Assembly (NCBI RefSeq): GCF_904848585.1 | Contig: NZ_CAJHCR010000008.1 | Coordinates: 186,001 to 250,000 of the forward strand | Length of the DNA: 64,000 nucleotides | Source of the DNA: Paraburkholderia kirstenboschensis | GTDB taxonomy: Bacteria > Pseudomonadota > Gammaproteobacteria > Burkholderiales > Burkholderiaceae | Direction of reading: 5' to 3' | Shown: piece after piece, positions 8,262 through 17,129 of the stretch | Layout: each line of letters begins with the position of its first letter | Numbering within the stretch: the first letter of the stretch is position 1 | Made by a program: the position numbers and the translations under genes | Notes under the pieces: generated by a model | What the model saw: the letters and a program-made list of their open reading frames with translations, nothing else | Told to the model about the DNA's origin: nothing | Databases searched by the model: none

Positions 8262-9485
8262 ATGCGCATCTCCAGCACGCAGTACTTCACCATGAACGTG
8301 GCGACGATGAGCGATCAGCAAGCTCAGTTGTCGCAGCTTTACGCGCAGATCTCGAGCGGCGTGAGCCTCGCGACGCCGTCGGACAATCCGCTCGGCGCGG
8401 CGCAGGCCGTGCAGTTGAGTTCGACCGCGACGAGCCTCGCGCAGTACACGAGCAACCAGAACACGGCGCTTGCGTCGCTGCAGCTCGAAGACACGACGCT
8501 CGGCAGCGTCACCGACGTGCTGCAAAGTATCCACACGCTCGTGCTGCACGCCGGCGACGGTTCGCTCAACAATGGCGACCGCGGCTCCATCGCGACGCAA
8601 CTGCAAAGCTTGCGCAGCCAGTTGATGACGCTCGCCAACGCGACGGATCCGCAGGGCAACTACATGTTCGCCGGCTATCAGAGCAGCGCGCAGCCATACA
8701 CCACGAGTTCGGCCGGTGTGGTCACGTATTCGGGCGATACCGGCACGCCTGCAGTGCAGATCACCGACTCGCACGTCGTGCAGACCGGCGACACCGGCAT
8801 TTCGATCTTCGGCAGCGTCGCGCCTATCGGCACGAGCGCGGTGCCGGCGGCGACCGCGGGCAACACGGGTACGGGCGTCATCAGCACTGTGAGCCTGAAC
8901 AACCCGACCGATCCGACGAACGCCGACAAATACGCGATCAACTTTACGTCGTCGACGACTTACACGGTGAGCCAGACCGATCCGGCGACCGGCGCGGTGA
9001 CGACGAGCGGGCCGCAGGCGTTCACGGCGGGCACGGCGATCACGCTCGGCGGCCAGTCTGTGACGATCAGCGGCGCGCCGAACGCGGGCGACAGCTTCTC
9101 GGTGACTCCCGCGACGCAAGGCAGCATGGACGTGTTCGCGAACCTGAGCCAGCTGATCAGCACGCTGCAATCGCCGATCTCGGGCGGCGCCTCGACCGCG
9201 AGCTACCAGAGCGCGCTCACGACGAGCATGACGCAGCTTGAGAACACGATGAACAACGTCACGACCGCACAAGCGACGGTGGGCGGCCGCTCACAGGAGG
9301 TCAAGGCATTGCAGACGGTCACGCAGACCAATACGCTGCAAACGGCCAGCAACCTGTCGGATCTGACGCAGACAGACCTGATCAAGACGGTCGGCAAATA
9401 CACGTTGGCGCAGAACGCGTTGCAAGCGGCGCAACAGGCGTTCGTCAAGATTCAGAATATGTCGTTGTTCCAGTACTTGAACTGA
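8262..9485 (+). CDS. flgL: Flagellar hook-associated protein 3 FlgL
   Basis: FlgL is the second hook-filament junction protein, next to flagellin. The product is 407 residues and has the flagellin-like N-terminal helix (MRISSTQYFTMNVATMSDQQ, then QLYAQISSGVSLATPSDNP) and the C-terminal helix (DLIKTVGKYTLAQNALQAAQ). The enteric protein is 317 aa; the extra length is in the variable central domain. The ATG at 8262 lies behind GAGGCG and gives the usual N-terminus. A TTG two codons earlier (8256) is less likely. A strong terminator follows. Confidence 0.95.
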   Translation: MRISSTQYFTMNVATMSDQQAQLSQLYAQISSGVSLATPSDNPLGAAQAVQLSSTATSLAQYTSNQNTALASLQLEDTTLGSVTDVLQSIHTLVLHAGDGSLNNGDRGSIATQLQSLRSQLMTLANATDPQGNYMFAGYQSSAQPYTTSSAGVVTYSGDTGTPAVQITDSHVVQTGDTGISIFGSVAPIGTSAVPAATAGNTGTGVISTVSLNNPTDPTNADKYAINFTSSTTYTVSQTDPATGAVTTSGPQAFTAGTAITLGGQSVTISGAPNAGDSFSVTPATQGSMDVFANLSQLISTLQSPISGGASTASYQSALTTSMTQLENTMNNVTTAQATVGGRSQEVKALQTVTQTNTLQTASNLSDLTQTDLIKTVGKYTLAQNALQAAQQAFVKIQNMSLFQYLN

Positions 9486-9513
9486 TTGGGGAGTGGGCGG
9501 TCGGTACATGAAC

Positions 9514-9557
9514 AAAGGGCGGAAGACCGGTTTAACCGGCTCCGCCCTTTTTGTTTT
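9514..9557 (+). terminator. Rho-independent terminator after flgL, probably bidirectional
   Basis: AAAGGGCGGA pairs with TCCGCCCTTT around a loop that contains a smaller ACCGGTT/AACCGGC stem, followed by TTGTTTTT. The A-run on the other side lets it also stop the convergent fliLMNOPQR transcript, which ends at 9596. Confidence 0.9.
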
Positions 9558-9595
9558 TCAATCTGTTTTCGACGTCTGTTGCGGGAACGGTTGGC

Positions 9596-10378
9596 TTATC
9601 TGAACCCCAGCGCAACTCGTCCCATCTGATCGATGCCCACCGCGAACAGACGCGTGAAGAACGGAATCATGTTCGGGATCATCAACTGCAAAAGCAGTAT
9701 GCCGATCAGCATGGTCAGCGGAAAGCCGATCTGAAACACGCCGATTTGCGGCGCCGCGCGGTTCAGAATGCCGAGCGCCAGGTTCGTGATCAGTAGAGCC
9801 GCGACCACCGGCAACGACAGCAAAAGTCCCGCAGAGAAAATCGTGCTGCCGAAATTGGCGAGCGTACGCCAACCCGGCGAGCCAAGAATATTCGCCGACA
9901 CGGGCAGCGAATTGAAGGACGCGAGCAGCGCGCTGATCATCTGAAGATGGCCGTCGATCACGAGGAACACCAGCATCGCGATCGTGTACATGTAGGTTGA
10001 AAGCACCTGGCTCGAACTGCTGGCCTGCGCGTCGAAGAACGTCGCGAAGCCGAGGCCCATGCCCAGGCCGACGAAATCGCCGGTCGCACTGATCGCCTGA
10101 AAGACGATCTGCATCGTCATGCCGAGCGCAATGCCGATCAGGAACTGGTTGACTATGATCCACACGCCCTCGGCGGAGAACACCGTGACTTGAGGCAGCG
10201 CGCCGAGCGTCGGGGCGACGATGATCGTGACGAAAGCGGACAGGCCGAGCTTCACACGCAGCGGCAGCGCGCGGTTGCCGAGCACGGGCGCAGTCGCCAC
10301 CAGCGCGAGGATCCGCACGAACGGCCACAGAAACGCGGTGAGCCAGGCGTTCAGTTGCGCGTAGGTGACGGAAAACAT
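9596..10378 (-). CDS. fliR: Flagellar export gate protein FliR
   Basis: FliR is a core membrane protein of the flagellar type III export gate, in complex with FliP and FliQ. The 260-residue product is almost wholly hydrophobic with about six membrane segments. It carries the family N-terminus (LNAWLTAFLWPFVRILALVATAPVLG) and the block LGMGLGFATFFDAQ. It is the last gene of fliLMNOPQR and starts 37 bp after fliQ. The opposite-frame protein at 9558-10328 is a shadow. Confidence 0.95.
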   Translation of the reverse strand: MFSVTYAQLNAWLTAFLWPFVRILALVATAPVLGNRALPLRVKLGLSAFVTIIVAPTLGALPQVTVFSAEGVWIIVNQFLIGIALGMTMQIVFQAISATGDFVGLGMGLGFATFFDAQASSSSQVLSTYMYTIAMLVFLVIDGHLQMISALLASFNSLPVSANILGSPGWRTLANFGSTIFSAGLLLSLPVVAALLITNLALGILNRAAPQIGVFQIGFPLTMLIGILLLQLMIPNMIPFFTRLFAVGIDQMGRVALGFR

Positions 10379-10415
10379 GGCGGCGGGGCTCGATGCGCGA
10401 AGGAAAACGCGGCGC

Positions 10416-10685
10416 TCAGTTGACGAGCGTCGGGATATTGGTCAGCGTCTGGCGCAGGTAGTCGAGCATGGTCGTGAGCATCCACGGGCCTGCGATCACC
10501 ATCGTGACCGCAATCGCGAGAAGCTTGGGGATGAACGACAGCGTTGATTCATTGATCTGCGTAGCGGCCTGGAACAGGCTCACCACCAGGCCGACCACGA
10601 GAGCGACCAGCAAAAGCGGAGCAGCGAGCAGCAGGCCGACATACATGGCCTGGTGCGCGAGCGTCATGACGGATTCTGGATTCAT
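10416..10685 (-). CDS. fliQ: Flagellar export gate protein FliQ
   Basis: FliQ (89 aa) has two transmembrane helices and assembles with FliP and FliR in the export gate. The sequence shows the family N-terminus (ESVMTLAHQAMYVGLLLAAP) and LVVGLVVSLFQAATQINE, the most conserved stretch. Length is exactly that of enteric FliQ. It lies between fliP and fliR. Confidence 0.96.
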   Translation of the reverse strand: MNPESVMTLAHQAMYVGLLLAAPLLLVALVVGLVVSLFQAATQINESTLSFIPKLLAIAVTMVIAGPWMLTTMLDYLRQTLTNIPTLVN

Positions 10686-10767
10686 GGCGATTCAACCGGA
10701 AGCTTGAACAACGTGAAAGACCTGAACCAGGCGAGCGCAAGGCGCGCCTGGACAAACTTGAGCAAAC

Positions 10768-11601
10768 TCACACGAAGCTTTGCGCGAGCGAGCCGAGCAG
10801 CAGTTGCCAGCCGTCGACGAGCACGAACAGCATCAGCTTGAACGGCAGCGAGATCGTTGCCGGCGACACCATCATCATGCCCATCGACATCAGCACGCTC
10901 GCCACCACCATGTCGATGATGAGAAACGGAATGAAGATCGTGAAGCCGATCTGGAAGCCGGTCTTCAGTTCACTGGTGACGAACGAGGGCACCAGCAGCG
11001 ACAGCGGGACATCTTCCGGGCCTTGCATCGGCGCGGCGTGCGAGATGCGCGCGAACAGCGCGAGGTCGGTTTCGCGAGTCTGACGCAGCATGAACGTCTT
11101 GAACGGTGCGAGACCGCGGCTCACTGCCTGCTCCATCGGAACCGTGCCTTCGGAGAAGGGCTTATAGCCGTCGGTGTAAGCCTTGTCGAGCACAGGCGAC
11201 ATCACGAACAACGTGAGAAAGAGTGCGAGACCGACGAGCACCTGGTTAGGCGGCGTAGTGGTCGTGCCGAGCGCCTGGCGCAGCAGCGACAACACGATGA
11301 TGATGCGCGTGAAGCTCGTCATCATCAGCACCATGGCCGGCAGGAACGACAGCATCGTGAGCAGCAGCATCGTCTGCACGCTCAACGAATACGTGGTGCC
11401 GCCGTTCGGGCCAGGGCTCGTGTTGAAGGCCGGCAAGCCGGCGGCTTGCGCGAACGAGAGCGACGGCAGCGCAAGCAGCAGCGCGGGCAATGCAACCGAC
11501 GCGACAGGTGCGGCGCGGCGCAATCCGCGAAGGATTGCCGGGGCGACGCGCGAGGTGCCGGCGGATTGCGCGCAATGCGCCGATTGAAGACTGAACTGCA
11601 T
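10768..11601 (-). CDS. fliP: Flagellar export gate protein FliP
   Basis: FliP forms the pentameric core of the export gate and is one of the few flagellar proteins with a cleaved Sec signal. The 277-residue product starts with a long signal sequence (hydrophobic APVASVALPALLLALPSLSFA). The conserved membrane segments follow, with SFTRIIIVLSLLRQALGT, PPNQVLVGLALFLTLFVM and TSELKTGFQIGFTIFIPFL. The ATG overlaps the fliO stop by one base (TAATG), which fixes the start. An upstream in-frame extension to 11814 is fliO sequence in the wrong frame. Confidence 0.96.
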   Translation of the reverse strand: MQFSLQSAHCAQSAGTSRVAPAILRGLRRAAPVASVALPALLLALPSLSFAQAAGLPAFNTSPGPNGGTTYSLSVQTMLLLTMLSFLPAMVLMMTSFTRIIIVLSLLRQALGTTTTPPNQVLVGLALFLTLFVMSPVLDKAYTDGYKPFSEGTVPMEQAVSRGLAPFKTFMLRQTRETDLALFARISHAAPMQGPEDVPLSLLVPSFVTSELKTGFQIGFTIFIPFLIIDMVVASVLMSMGMMMVSPATISLPFKLMLFVLVDGWQLLLGSLAQSFV

Positions 11602-12200
11602 TACCGAACCCCGTTGCCTTGCCCGTTGAAACGTTTGCTCACTTCGCCTTTCAATGCGTCGCGAAAGCGCTGGCCGAAGTTGCCGGTCAACGTGGTGCCT
11701 GCTGCGCCGGGCGTGCCCGCTTGCGCATTGCCTGCTGTTTCGATGGCGACCGAGCCGGCCGGCATCGTATGAAGCAGGCGTACATTGCCAGGCGCCGCGC
11801 CGAGTACCAGCCATGTATCGCCGATCTCGATCACCGCGACGCGCTCCTTGCCGCCGAGCGACGTGCCACCCACTGTCTTGACGAGACCGCTGCGGCTACC
11901 CGGCTGCAAGCCGAAGCGGCGTGCAAGCCACGCGCATCCGAATACGAGGCCGATCACGACAAGCAGGCCGACGATCGTTTGCAACACCGCGCCGACGCCG
12001 AGCGCCGGAACGGCCGTGCCCGCGCCGACACCGGACGCGATCTTCGCAGCATTGTTGACCGCATTCATGTCGGCCGCAGATGCGGCGAGCGGTGCGCATA
12101 GCGCGCCAAACAACGACGTCGCCGCAAACACTGCCCGTACTGCACGGCTCGGAACATGGCGCGACGCAGGGAACACGGCGCGGCGGACTGCTGCTTTCAT
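11601..12200 (-). CDS. fliO: Flagellar export accessory protein FliO
   Basis: FliO helps assemble or stabilise the FliP ring. The 199-residue product has an N-terminal hydrophobic segment with a possible signal peptide (about 20-42, ending AASA). A single membrane helix follows at about 70-92, then a cytoplasmic FliO domain (SRSGLVKTVGGTSLGGKERVAVIEIGDTWLVLG). Family members vary in length and N-terminus, so confidence rests on the domain and on its place between fliN and fliP. It overlaps fliN by 4 bp (ATGA). Confidence 0.93.
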   Translation of the reverse strand: MKAAVRRAVFPASRHVPSRAVRAVFAATSLFGALCAPLAASAADMNAVNNAAKIASGVGAGTAVPALGVGAVLQTIVGLLVVIGLVFGCAWLARRFGLQPGSRSGLVKTVGGTSLGGKERVAVIEIGDTWLVLGAAPGNVRLLHTMPAGSVAIETAGNAQAGTPGAAGTTLTGNFGQRFRDALKGEVSKRFNGQGNGVR

Positions 12201-12664
12201 CGATTCAACTTCCGGATACGTTCTGACGGCGTGATGATGTCGGTCAGGCGAATACCGAACTTGTCGTTCACCACCACCACTTCGCCCTGGGCGATCAGGC
12301 AGCCGTTGACGAGCACGTCCATCGGTTCGCCGGCCATGCCATCGAGCTCCACCACCGAACCTTGCGCGAGTTGCAGCAGGTTGCGAATCGCGAGCTTGGT
12401 GCGGCCGAGTTCGACGGTCATCTGGACAGGAATGTCCAGAATCATTTCGATGTCGTTGCGTGTTGAGGTCGGCGCGACTTTCGACAGCGGCTGGAACACG
12501 CCGGCCGTGGTGGCGCTGATTTCGCTCGGGTTGTCGTTCTGCTCGGCGAGCGCGCTCGCCCAGTCGGCCAGCGCCGCTTCGTCTTCCGCGCTCGCCGCGT
12601 CGGCGGCCACCTGCGCGGCGGCGGCGGTCAACTCGTCCGCGGGCTTTGCGTTCAGATCACTCAT
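12197..12664 (-). CDS. fliN: Flagellar motor switch protein FliN
   Basis: FliN is the lower C-ring protein that binds CheY-P with FliM and docks the FliH export ATPase complex. The product is 155 residues, with an acidic Ala-rich N-terminal region and a C-terminal SpoA domain (about 80-150: ILDIPVQMTVELGRTKLAIR, GEPMDVLVNGCLIAQGEVVVVNDKFGIRLTDI). The ATG at 12664 follows GGAAGGTGG and overlaps the end of fliM by 8 bp. A GTG two codons earlier is also open. Confidence 0.95.
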   Translation of the reverse strand: MSDLNAKPADELTAAAAQVAADAASAEDEAALADWASALAEQNDNPSEISATTAGVFQPLSKVAPTSTRNDIEMILDIPVQMTVELGRTKLAIRNLLQLAQGSVVELDGMAGEPMDVLVNGCLIAQGEVVVVNDKFGIRLTDIITPSERIRKLNR

Positions 12665-13655
12665 ATCCACCTTCCTTCATCGTGTCGGCTGCGCTGATCA
12701 TCTTCTGCACGCGCAACGCGTATTGACCATTAAAAATTCCGTAGCCGCATTCCATCACCGGCACGCCGTCGACTTTCGCCGTGATGTGCTCGGGAATGTT
12801 GATCGGCAGAACATCGCCTTTGCGCATGTTCAGGATCTGTTCGAACGTGATCGGCACCTGCGCGAGGTCGGCCGTCAGTTCGACTTCCGCCGCCTGCACC
12901 TGCTGCGACAGCACGCGGACCCAGCGGCGGTCGACTTCGAGCGCCTCGCCCTGGATCGGCGACGACAGGATGTCGCGGATCGGTTCGATCATCGAGTACG
13001 GCATGCAGATGTGCAGCGTGCCGCCCGTCGTGCCGAACTCGATCGAGAACTGCGTGACGATGACGATTTCGTTCGGCGTCGCCACGTTGGCGAATTGCGT
13101 GTGCATTTCCGAACGCATGTACTCGAACTGCAGCGGACGCACGCTTTTCCACGATGCCGCGTAATGTTCGAACGTCAGATTGAGCAGCTTCATGATGATG
13201 CGCTGCTCGGTCTGCGTGAAATCGCGACCTTCGACTCGGGTATGAAAACGCCCATCGCCGCCGAACAGGTTGTCGACCACGAAGAACACCAGGTTCGGAT
13301 CGAACACGAACAGCGACGTACCGCGCAACGGCTTGACGTGGACCAGGTTCAGGTTGGTCGGGATCGGCAGGTTGCGGGTGAACTCGCTGTACTTCTGCAC
13401 CTTCACCGGACCGACGGAGATTTCCGCCGAACGCCGCATGAAGTTGAAGATGCCGACGCGCAAGAGGCGCGCAAAGCGGTCGTTGATGATTTCGAGGCCG
13501 GGCATCCGGCCGCGGACGATGCGTTCCTGCGTCGCGATGTTGTAGGGACGTACGCCTACACGCTCGCTCTGCTCGGCTTCAGAGTCGGACTCGCCGGTTA
13601 CGCCCTTGAGGAGGGCATCGACCTCCTCCTGGGACATGAACTCTTCGTGGCCCAT
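12657..13655 (-). CDS. fliM: Flagellar motor switch protein FliM
   Basis: FliM forms the middle of the C ring and receives CheY-P. The 332-residue product has the N-terminal CheY-binding motif as MSQEEVDALLKG (residues 7-18). The middle domain contains the FARLLRVGIFNFMRRSAEI block and GGDGRF. The C-terminal SpoA domain is near QVPITFEQILNMRKGDVLPI. Length matches the enteric protein (334). The ATG at 13637 is an alternative start with a GAAGAG site. It overlaps fliN. Confidence 0.96.
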   Translation of the reverse strand: MGHEEFMSQEEVDALLKGVTGESDSEAEQSERVGVRPYNIATQERIVRGRMPGLEIINDRFARLLRVGIFNFMRRSAEISVGPVKVQKYSEFTRNLPIPTNLNLVHVKPLRGTSLFVFDPNLVFFVVDNLFGGDGRFHTRVEGRDFTQTEQRIIMKLLNLTFEHYAASWKSVRPLQFEYMRSEMHTQFANVATPNEIVIVTQFSIEFGTTGGTLHICMPYSMIEPIRDILSSPIQGEALEVDRRWVRVLSQQVQAAEVELTADLAQVPITFEQILNMRKGDVLPINIPEHITAKVDGVPVMECGYGIFNGQYALRVQKMISAADTMKEGGYE

Positions 13656-13719
13656 TCCTTATTCCTCGTGCATACCGTGACGGTTGATGATGGCAGTGCG
13701 GGATAGCGTCACAACGACG

Positions 13720-14217
13720 TCACTGCACGACGAATTCGGTGAACAACACGTCCTGGACATGGATCGGCGCGGCACCCTTGTCGGTCGGTTGCTCGATCAG
13801 CGTCCGCAGTTCGGTGGAAAGCGCGTGCTTGCCTTCGAGCGGAGCCAGTTCATCCGGATGATGGTTCGACAGCGCAAGCAGGATGCGGCTGCGGATTTCC
13901 GGCATGTGATCGGTGAGTTCCTGCGGCGTCTTCGCATCGGTAAGCTTGAGCGTGAGGCCGATGCGCAGGAAGTGCTGCTGGCCGTCGTCCGATTGCAGGT
14001 TGACCGTCATCGATTCGAGCGGGAAGAACGTGGGAGCGGGAGCCGGGGCCGGCGCAGCTGCGGAGGCGGCGGCCGGAGCGCGTTTGGACATGAAGAACCA
14101 CACCCCTGCGCCGGCGGCGCCAGCGGCGACGATAGCGATGAGGGCGATCAGGATGATGCGCTTCAAGGGGCCCGGAGACGCGGGCGCGGCTTGCTGATTT
14201 GCGGGAGTGGTAGCCAT
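13720..14217 (-). CDS. fliL: Flagellar basal-body-associated protein FliL
   Basis: FliL is a single-pass inner-membrane protein that surrounds the stator and supports torque. The 165-residue product has a short cytoplasmic tail, a membrane helix at about 20-40 (IILIALIAIVAAGAAGAGVW) and an Ala/Pro linker. The periplasmic domain is SMTVNLQSDDGQQHFLRIGL, with HALSTELRTLIEQ and the C-terminal DVLFTEFVVQ typical of FliL. It is the first gene of fliLMNOPQR. The 207 bp before it end in the inverted-repeat element. Confidence 0.95.
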   Translation of the reverse strand: MATTPANQQAAPASPGPLKRIILIALIAIVAAGAAGAGVWFFMSKRAPAAASAAAPAPAPAPTFFPLESMTVNLQSDDGQQHFLRIGLTLKLTDAKTPQELTDHMPEIRSRILLALSNHHPDELAPLEGKHALSTELRTLIEQPTDKGAAPIHVQDVLFTEFVVQ

Positions 14218-14481
14218 GAGGTTTGCTTGCTTGCCGTTAGTGCTGGTGATAGTGATTGTTGTTGATTTGCCTGCGGCGCGATGGGTCGAACAGAAGGGTT
14301 AATGCGGGCTATCTCTAGTTTTTGGCCCGGCGGGGCAGTGCTTTTTGCTGATGGGTTTTGTGGATTTGTTTTCGTTCTTTTTTCCGGAAACTTTGGTTTT
14401 GGCCTGGTTTTCGGGCTTCTTTTTTTGGCCTTTCCTTGAATTCGCGGTGGTCTATTGGCGTTGCCCCTGTGCGGGGCGGCA

Positions 14482-14513
14482 CTTACTTTCTTTGCGGCCG
14501 CAAAGAAAGTAAG
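14482..14513. repeat. Perfect 32-bp palindrome, left arm copy
   Basis: The sequence reads CTTACTTTCTTTGCGG and then its exact reverse complement, so the centre is GCGGCCGC. On either strand of the transcript it can form a loop-poor 12- to 14-bp hairpin. It is part of the larger inverted-repeat element. Confidence 0.9.
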
Positions 14514-14941
14514 CAAAGAAAGCGGCTTTACACCGCTAGCTCATAAGTGGGTCCCCTGGCTTGGAGGGGGTAGTGGTGCATCTGGAATCTGTGCTCTCGC
14601 ACATTCGGCGCCGGTGACAAGGCAGTCATTCTTCCGGCGACGCTGCGCGCGCCGCAGCGGTCGTTCTTTAGACCATCGGGGGTTTCGCACCGACTGCTTG
14701 GGAGCCACTCTTGCGGGGCGCGGCGCTCGATCATTGTTGACGAAGCCGATCGCTCCCGCTGCGCAGCCGCGAGCGGGTGGTCTCAGCGGACCTTTCCGGC
14801 GAGCACGAAGTGCGAGGCGGGAGGTATGACTGCCTTGTCACTGATGCGAAATGTGCGAGAGCACAGACTCCAGATGCACCACTGCCCCCTGCGAGCCAGG
14901 GGACCCACTTATGAGCTAGCGGTGTAAAGCCGCTTTCTTTG

Positions 14942-14973
14942 CTTACTTTCTTTGCGGCCGCAAAGAAAGTAAG
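14942..14973. repeat. Perfect 32-bp palindrome, right arm copy
   Basis: This is the second, identical copy of the GCGGCCGC-centred palindrome, in the right arm of the element, 88 bp before the fliK stop codon. Confidence 0.9.
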
Positions 14974-15060
14974 TGCCGCCCCGCACAGGGGCAACGCCAA
15001 TAGACCACCGCGAATTCAAGGAAAGGCCAACACCGCGAACGGCAAAAAAGCAAAAAGCCG

Positions 15061-16617
15061 TCAGGCAAACGTATCGACCAATCCAACGGTACGCCGCACG
15101 GCAACATCCACCGCCCCGCCGCCGCCAGCCGCACCGCCCATCCCGCCTCCACTAGCCGCCGCAAAGCGGCTTCCAGACCCAGACCGTCCCGACTCGGCAT
15201 TCTGCTGCTGCCCACCCTGGCGCCCAAACCCATCGCTCACGCTCGCGCTGCCGAGCCCGATGCCGTTCGCTTCCATCGCCTCGCGCAACTTCGGCAAAGC
15301 TGCCTCGACGGCTTCACGTACCTGCTGGTGCTGCGAAACAAACAACGCGTGGGCATGGTTATCGGCAACCTGCAGCACAACCTGGAGCGGCCCCAGATCC
15401 TTCGGGTTCAACGTCAGCTCGGCGCTCTGAGAATGAGCGTTCGACAGGAACACTACCTTCTGGCTCAGCGCTTCCTCCCAGTCGGTCGTGCCGACCTGCG
15501 GTCCCAACGCATTCGCCGCTGCAGCCGCGCCCGCACTGCCGGTCGTCTGCACGGCGGCCGTCGCGCTGGCTGCGCTCGCTGCTGCCTGAGTCGCGGCCAG
15601 CGCCTCGCTCGCCGCGTCGGCTGCGTTCTTGAACGCCGCCAGATCGTCCGCCTGTGCGCCTGCCGCGCCCGCCGATGCTAACGCGCCCGCCGCCGTTGCT
15701 GAAGCAACTGAAGCAGCCGCCGTCGGATCAGCCACCGCCGCGGTCGTCGTCGTCAATGCGCCGCGGGCGGCTGCCGAGCCCTTGCCGCCGCCGGAAAGAC
15801 CGGCTTCCAGCGTCTTGCTGTCTGTATCGTTCAACGACGCGTTCGCGCTCGCCAGTCCGTTCGCCGCCGCAGCCGCGGCAGCGCCGCTCGCCAGCGCCTG
15901 CGATGGCACCACGGCCTGGCCGTTCGCGAGCGCCGCCAAAGCCGCTTGCAATGCGTCCTGCAGCGACTTCGGATCGGTCGGCGCTTTCTTGCCGGGCAGC
16001 CCGACCGTGGTGGCGTCGGTGGCCGCGCCGGTCGCGGTCGCGTCGGCATCCGTCGATGCGGGAATGTTCACGTTGGCCGCATCGGCGGCAGCGCTCGCAT
16101 CCGCCTGGGCCTGGGCTTGCGCCTGAGCCGCTGCGGCTGCCGCCGCGGTGCTGGCGTCGCTGTTGCTTGCCGCGCTGGCGGAGTTGGCCGACTTCGGCGG
16201 CGTGGCCCCGGTCTTGTCGGTCGATGCCTGTTGCGGCTTGTCCGCCGGCGCAGACGCCGCTGCGTCTGTCGCGGTGCTGTCTTTGCTGTCGCTGCTCGCG
16301 TCGTCGGCGCTTTTAGTTGCGGAATCGTCCGACGGCGGCGCGTCATGCACGCTCGACGACGACGCCTGCGACGCATCCGCCGGCGAGGGCGTCGGCGCCG
16401 ATTGGTTCGCGCTCGCGTTGAAGTTCGCAGCCGCGCTTGCAGCCGCGCTTGAAGCCGCGTTCGCAGCCACACTGTTCTGCAGGCTGATGCTTTGCTGCAA
16501 GGTTTGCGAGAACGGCTTCGCGCTTGCGGCGGCGCGAGCCGCGGCGCTGTTCGAACCGTTGGTGGAGGTGCCGCTGGTAGAACCTAGCAGCGAGCCGATC
16601 TGTGAAAGAAGCGACAT
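15061..16617 (-). CDS. fliK: Flagellar hook-length control protein FliK
   Basis: FliK is the secreted ruler that measures the hook and switches export specificity through FlhB. The 518-residue product has a long Ala/Ser/Asp-rich low-complexity region (about 20-370), as expected for the ruler part. The C-terminal Flg_hook domain is ELTLNPKDLGPLQVVLQVAD, then SQHQQVREAVEAALPKLREA. It ends in a Gly/Gln-rich tail. It is the last gene of fliFGHIJK, 60 bp after fliJ. A second FliK-like gene lies at 23885. Confidence 0.93.
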   Translation of the reverse strand: MSLLSQIGSLLGSTSGTSTNGSNSAAARAAASAKPFSQTLQQSISLQNSVAANAASSAAASAAANFNASANQSAPTPSPADASQASSSSVHDAPPSDDSATKSADDASSDSKDSTATDAAASAPADKPQQASTDKTGATPPKSANSASAASNSDASTAAAAAAAQAQAQAQADASAAADAANVNIPASTDADATATGAATDATTVGLPGKKAPTDPKSLQDALQAALAALANGQAVVPSQALASGAAAAAAANGLASANASLNDTDSKTLEAGLSGGGKGSAAARGALTTTTAAVADPTAAASVASATAAGALASAGAAGAQADDLAAFKNAADAASEALAATQAAASAASATAAVQTTGSAGAAAAANALGPQVGTTDWEEALSQKVVFLSNAHSQSAELTLNPKDLGPLQVVLQVADNHAHALFVSQHQQVREAVEAALPKLREAMEANGIGLGSASVSDGFGRQGGQQQNAESGRSGSGSRFAAASGGGMGGAAGGGGAVDVAVRRTVGLVDTFA

Positions 16618-16677
16618 AAGTGTCCGGTCAATCCGACAAAGGGTACGGTGTTCAGTCAGTCGAGGGCGGCGCGGGCG

Positions 16678-17127
16678 TCAGGCGCCTTCCGCGCGCATCC
16701 TCAGAATTCGTGCAGCGTGTTCGTCGGCGTCGCGCTGATCGCGCCGCGCCACGGTCTTGGCCTCGGCGGCTTCGCCGCGCGCCTGCAGCACTTCATACGA
16801 GCCGAGCTTCTGCTTCTGACGCTGCCAGTCGGGCTTGGCCGCCTCGACTCGCGCATTGGCCGTCACAAGCAGGTTGCGTTGCTGTTCGATGGCGGCGTCG
16901 AGCGTGTCGATGAACGCCTGAAAATTGCGCATGTTGCCGGCGGGCATGCCCGCCTGGGCGGTCGCCGTGAAACGCGCGTGGTATTCGTCGCGGTACTGCA
17001 CGAGCGACTGTAGCTGCGCCTCCACGTCGTTGCGCTCGCGCTGAGCGCGTCCGAGACGTTGCGCGGCGGCGTTGACATCGTCTTGCGCCAGCCCAATCAA
17101 CGTCTTGATCGGAAAGTGTTTCGCCAT
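16678..17127 (-). CDS. fliJ: Flagellar export chaperone/stalk protein FliJ
   Basis: FliJ (149 aa) is the coiled-coil stalk of the FliI ATPase ring and links it to FlhA. The sequence is nearly all charged helix with no membrane segment. It has the family N-terminus (PIKTLIGLAQDDVNAAAQRLG) and a RERNDVEAQLQSLVQYRDEY heptad stretch. Length is that of enteric FliJ (147). It starts 2 bp after fliI. Confidence 0.93.
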   Translation of the reverse strand: MAKHFPIKTLIGLAQDDVNAAAQRLGRAQRERNDVEAQLQSLVQYRDEYHARFTATAQAGMPAGNMRNFQAFIDTLDAAIEQQRNLLVTANARVEAAKPDWQRQKQKLGSYEVLQARGEAAEAKTVARRDQRDADEHAARILRMRAEGA

Positions 17128-17129
17128 CC

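Larger units (their letters stand above)
14425..15030. repeat. 606-bp composite element with two 211-bp inverted arms
   Basis: The left arm (14425-14635) and right arm (14820-15030) are reverse complements. I count 11 mismatches in 211 bases, and the outer 136 bases are identical; a 184-bp spacer (14636-14819) lies between. Each arm holds a perfect 32-bp palindrome centred on GCGGCCGC. Each arm also encodes the same low-confidence peptide start (MALPLCGAALTFFAAAKKVS) pointing inward, which I do not accept as a gene. It sits between the fliK stop and fliL. From memory, the palindrome and the encoded peptide recur in many Paraburkholderia genomes; not checked. No transposase is present. Confidence 0.9.

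Noticed and set aside
14218..14424. Possible sigma-28 promoter for fliL on the minus strand (CAAAGTTT, 11 bases, AACGAAAA)
   Set aside because: The -35 half fits but the -10 half matches at only five of eight positions, and the region is A-rich by itself.
14455..15000. Inward-facing protein-like frames in both arms of the inverted repeat (MALPLCGAALTFFAAAKKVS start)
   Set aside because: They come from the repeat itself, appear twice with the same text, have no ribosome sites or domain pattern, and look like over-annotation of a repeat.
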